In this document: piece after piece, positions 5,243 to 6,586 of the stretch
Position numbering within the stretch: the first letter of the stretch is position 1
Layout: each line of letters starts with the position of its first letter
Assembly (NCBI GenBank): GCA_945877525.1
Contig: CAMDVP010000174.1
Coordinates: 1-6,586 of the forward strand
From: an uncultured Clostridia bacterium
GTDB taxonomy: Bacteria; Bacillota; Clostridia; Christensenellales; Aristaeellaceae
Reading direction: 5' to 3'
DNA: 6,586 bases
Notes under the pieces: model-generated
The model's input: the letters and a program-made list of their open reading frames with translations, nothing else
Databases searched by the model: none
What the model was told of the DNA's origin: nothing
Translations under genes and position numbers: made by a program

Positions 5243-5271
5243 TTGCCTTTTTCCCCTGCCGGGGCTATAAT
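5243..5271 (+). promoter_or_regulatory. sigma-A promoter of murI
   Basis: TTGCCT (5243-5248), 17 bp, TATAAT (5266-5271); predicted start near 5278. The -35 hexamer is identical to that of the secreted-protein gene. The spacer holds CCCC-TGCC-GGGG (5253-5264), a short inverted repeat. Confidence 0.78.
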
Positions 5272-5301
5272 GGATGCATCACAGGCAAGGAGGGCTGCGC
5301 C

Positions 5302-6105
5302 ATGGCGGGGATTGCATCGCCCATTGGGGTGTTTGACAGCGGCGTGGGCGGCATCAGCGTGCTTGCCGCGCTTGAGCGCACGCTTCCCATGGAGGATTTT
5401 GTCTACTTTGGCGATACCCTGCACGCTCCCTACGGCACCAAGCCGGAGGCGGAGGTGCTGGGGTATGTGAGGGAGGTCATGTCCCATCTCATGGTTCGGG
5501 ATGTGAAGGCCGTGGTCATTGCCTGCAACACCGCCACCAGCGTGGCCGCCGCCCGTCTTCGGGAGGAGCTGACCCTGCCCATCATCGGCATGGAGCCCGC
5601 CCTCAAGCCCGCGGCGGAGCATCGCCGGGGCGGCGCCATCCTGGTGCTCGCCACGCCCATGACCCTGCGGCTGCCCAAGTTTCAGGCGCTGTATGCCCGC
5701 TATGGCGAAGGGGCTGAACCGCTTCCCTGCCCCGGGCTGATGGATCTGGTGGAGCAGGAGGATTTCGCCCAGGCCGAATCATATTTGCAAAAGCTGCTGC
5801 AGCCCTACGACCTGCGCCAGGTGGACGCGGTGGTGCTGGGCTGCACCCATTATGTGTTTCTGCGGCCGGTGCTGCGCCGCCTGCTGCCGGACAACACCCT
5901 GATTCTGGACGGCAACGCGGGCACCGCCAGGCAGTTGGCACGGGTGCTGTCTAAGCGGAAGCTGCTCCGGGAGGCAGGCGCGGGCAGCATCACCCTGGAA
6001 ACCAGCGGAAGCGCCGACGCAGTGCTGCCCCAGATGCGCCGCCTGCTGGCCCTGGCCCGAACGCTTGAAACAGGGGAAGCCAGTTTCTTACCGCAAACTT
6101 TATAA
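5302..6105 (+). CDS. murI: glutamate racemase
   Basis: Interconverts L- and D-glutamate without a cofactor in the cytoplasm, supplying the D-Glu that MurD adds to the peptidoglycan stem peptide. The 267-residue length is normal for the family. Signatures in order are IGVFDSGVGGISVL with Asp12 and Ser13, YFGDTLHAPYGTK (35-47), CNTAT with the first catalytic Cys75, GMEPALKPA (96-104), and GCTHY with the second catalytic Cys181 and His183. All key residues are present. The start at 5302 is fixed by AAGGAGG at 5287-5293, 8 nt upstream. The frame is open back to 4906, but that stretch spans the promoter and antisense lepB/DUF951 sequence and has no racemase features. The gene is monocistronic on the evidence of its own promoter and terminator. 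In Bacillus the homologue is called racE. Confidence 0.97.
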   Translation: MAGIASPIGVFDSGVGGISVLAALERTLPMEDFVYFGDTLHAPYGTKPEAEVLGYVREVMSHLMVRDVKAVVIACNTATSVAAARLREELTLPIIGMEPALKPAAEHRRGGAILVLATPMTLRLPKFQALYARYGEGAEPLPCPGLMDLVEQEDFAQAESYLQKLLQPYDLRQVDAVVLGCTHYVFLRPVLRRLLPDNTLILDGNAGTARQLARVLSKRKLLREAGAGSITLETSGSADAVLPQMRRLLALARTLETGEASFLPQTL

Positions 6106-6122
6106 AAATCTGCCAAAGATAC

Positions 6123-6151
6123 GCTTTGATGAAAATCAAGGCTTTTCTTTT
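6123..6151 (+). terminator. intrinsic terminator of murI
   Basis: GCTTTGAT (6123-6130) and ATCAAGGC (6135-6142) form an 8-bp stem (one G-U pair) with a GAAA tetraloop, followed directly by TTTTCTTTT (6143-6151). It starts 17 bp after the murI stop. The T-tract overlaps the weak -35 region of the next promoter. Confidence 0.65.
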
Positions 6152-6171
6152 GGTGCTTTTTATGCTATGAT
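6143..6171 (+). promoter_or_regulatory. extended -10 promoter of the EF-G-like gene
   Basis: TGCTATGAT (6163-6171) is an extended -10 with hexamer TATGAT at 6166-6171. The hexamer 17 bp upstream, TTTTCT (6143-6148), is a poor -35 that the TG motif could offset. The predicted start is near 6178, leaving a leader of about 88 nt, longer than the others here. Confidence 0.5.
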
Positions 6172-6197
6172 GTCTGTATCGTATATCCGGGCGTTCT

Positions 6198-6229
6198 GGC
6201 CACGACGCGCTTGTCGGGCGCACATGGCC
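6198..6229 (+). other. imperfect hairpin in the leader of the EF-G-like gene
   Basis: GGCCA-CGAC (6198-6206) can pair with GTCG (6213-6216) and TGGCC (6225-6229), leaving an 8-nt bulge on the 3' side. It ends 21 nt before the AAGGAGG at 6251-6257. No T-run follows, so it is not a terminator. It does not match any riboswitch class I can recognise. Confidence 0.3.
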
Positions 6230-6265
6230 GCATCCAAAGAAAATCAGTGCAAGGAGGAACCATAC

Positions 6266-6586
6266 ATGGCTGATTATTTGACCAGTAACATCCGTAACAT
6301 CGCCCTCATGGGACATGGCGGCGAGGGCAAGACCACGCTGACTGAGGCCATGCTCTATGCCGCTGGCATTATCGACCGTCAGGGCAAGGTGGAGGACGGC
6401 ACCACCACCACCGACTTTGAGCCCGAAGAAATCAAGCGCAAGTGCTCCATCAGCGCCGCCTGCGCCCCCATCGACTGGAACGACAAGATGCTCAACATCA
6501 TCGACGTTCCCGGCTATTTTGACTTCATCGGTGAAATGGTGGGCCCCCTGCGCGTGGTGGAGACGGCCTGCATCGTCGTCAGCGGC
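6266..6586 (+). CDS. elongation factor G-like GTPase, N-terminal part
   Basis: Partial gene: the first 107 codons, open to the window edge. The sequence matches the EF-G-like translational GTPases found beside true FusA in many Clostridia and Actinobacteria, about 680-700 residues when complete. Visible parts are the P-loop GHGGEGKTT (16-24), the family-typical segment GKVEDGTTTTDFEPEEIKRK (40-59), and the G3 motif DVPGYFDF (80-87). Canonical EF-G has RGITI in switch I and DTPG at G3; here the segments read KCSIS and DVPG. The first difference is typical of the EF-G-like subgroup, and the Thr-to-Val change in G3 is less usual. This separates it from housekeeping EF-G, although G4 (NKxD) and domains II-V lie outside the window. 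The start is fixed by AAGGAGG at 6251-6257, 8 nt before the ATG. The cellular role of this subgroup is poorly defined; ribosome binding is assumed from homology. Confidence 0.94.
   Translation, partial: MADYLTSNIRNIALMGHGGEGKTTLTEAMLYAAGIIDRQGKVEDGTTTTDFEPEEIKRKCSISAACAPIDWNDKMLNIIDVPGYFDFIGEMVGPLRVVETACIVVSG

Noticed and set aside
4906..5301. N-terminal extension of murI by 132 codons
   Set aside because: It runs across the divergent promoters and antisense to DUF951 and lepB, has no racemase similarity, and the strong ribosome binding site fixes the start at 5302.
5990..6316. 108-codon minus-strand frame across the murI/EF-G-like intergenic region
   Set aside because: It has no domain similarity and is antisense to both genes, the murI terminator and the EF-G-like promoter.
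1..6586. Mobile element, CRISPR array, toxin-antitoxin or defence system
   Set aside because: No regularly spaced repeats, transposase, integrase, Cas or toxin-like frames were seen; the content is ordinary metabolic, envelope and translation genes.

Overview
This is a GC-rich chromosomal window carrying six complete and two partial protein-coding genes. It probably comes from an anaerobic member of the Bacillota (class Clostridia). The grounds are a DUF951 protein, a short Gram-positive-type signal peptidase I, an EF-G-like GTPase of the type common in Clostridia, a giant 2-hydroxyacyl-CoA dehydratase activase typical of anaerobes, and strong AAGGAGG ribosome binding sites in front of several genes. 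I cannot name the genus. No tRNA, rRNA, CRISPR array, insertion sequence or phage gene was seen, and no stretch over 300 bases lacks a gene.

Layout. (1) 1-825 (+) is the 3' end of an acyl-CoA dehydratase activase gene. (2) 903-1463 (+) is an SGNH/GDSL hydrolase with its own sigma-A promoter. A hairpin with T-rich tails on both strands (about 1480-1522) separates it from (3), 1535-3070 (-), a secreted protein of unknown function with two Ig-like repeats. (4) 3288-4376 (+) is a membrane-anchored M15B (VanY-like) peptidase homologue. It keeps the three zinc ligands but has Arg where the catalytic Glu is expected. Its 3' end overlaps the convergent (5) lepB (signal peptidase I, 4351-4932, -). lepB is joined by a GTGA stop/start overlap to (6), a DUF951 protein (4929-5144, -). 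(7) murI (glutamate racemase, 5302-6105, +) is divergent from the DUF951-lepB operon and ends at an intrinsic terminator. (8) An EF-G-like GTPase begins at 6266 (+) and runs off the window.

The promoters are easy to read. Four start sites have a TTGnnn hexamer exactly 17 bp from TATAAT or TACAAT, and the EF-G-like gene has an extended -10. The exception is the M15B gene. It has no good sigma-A promoter but is preceded by two perfect inverted repeats and a weak sigma-F-like match.

Functionally, the middle of the window leans towards the cell envelope: a secreted Ig-like protein, a peptidoglycan-peptidase homologue, the enzyme that removes signal peptides, and the supplier of D-glutamate for the wall. 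This looks like an ordinary core-genome region rather than a defence or mobile island. The points most worth a second look are the M15B protein with its altered active site, the repeat-flanked promoter of the secreted Ig-like protein, and the SGNH hydrolase with an unusual block III.
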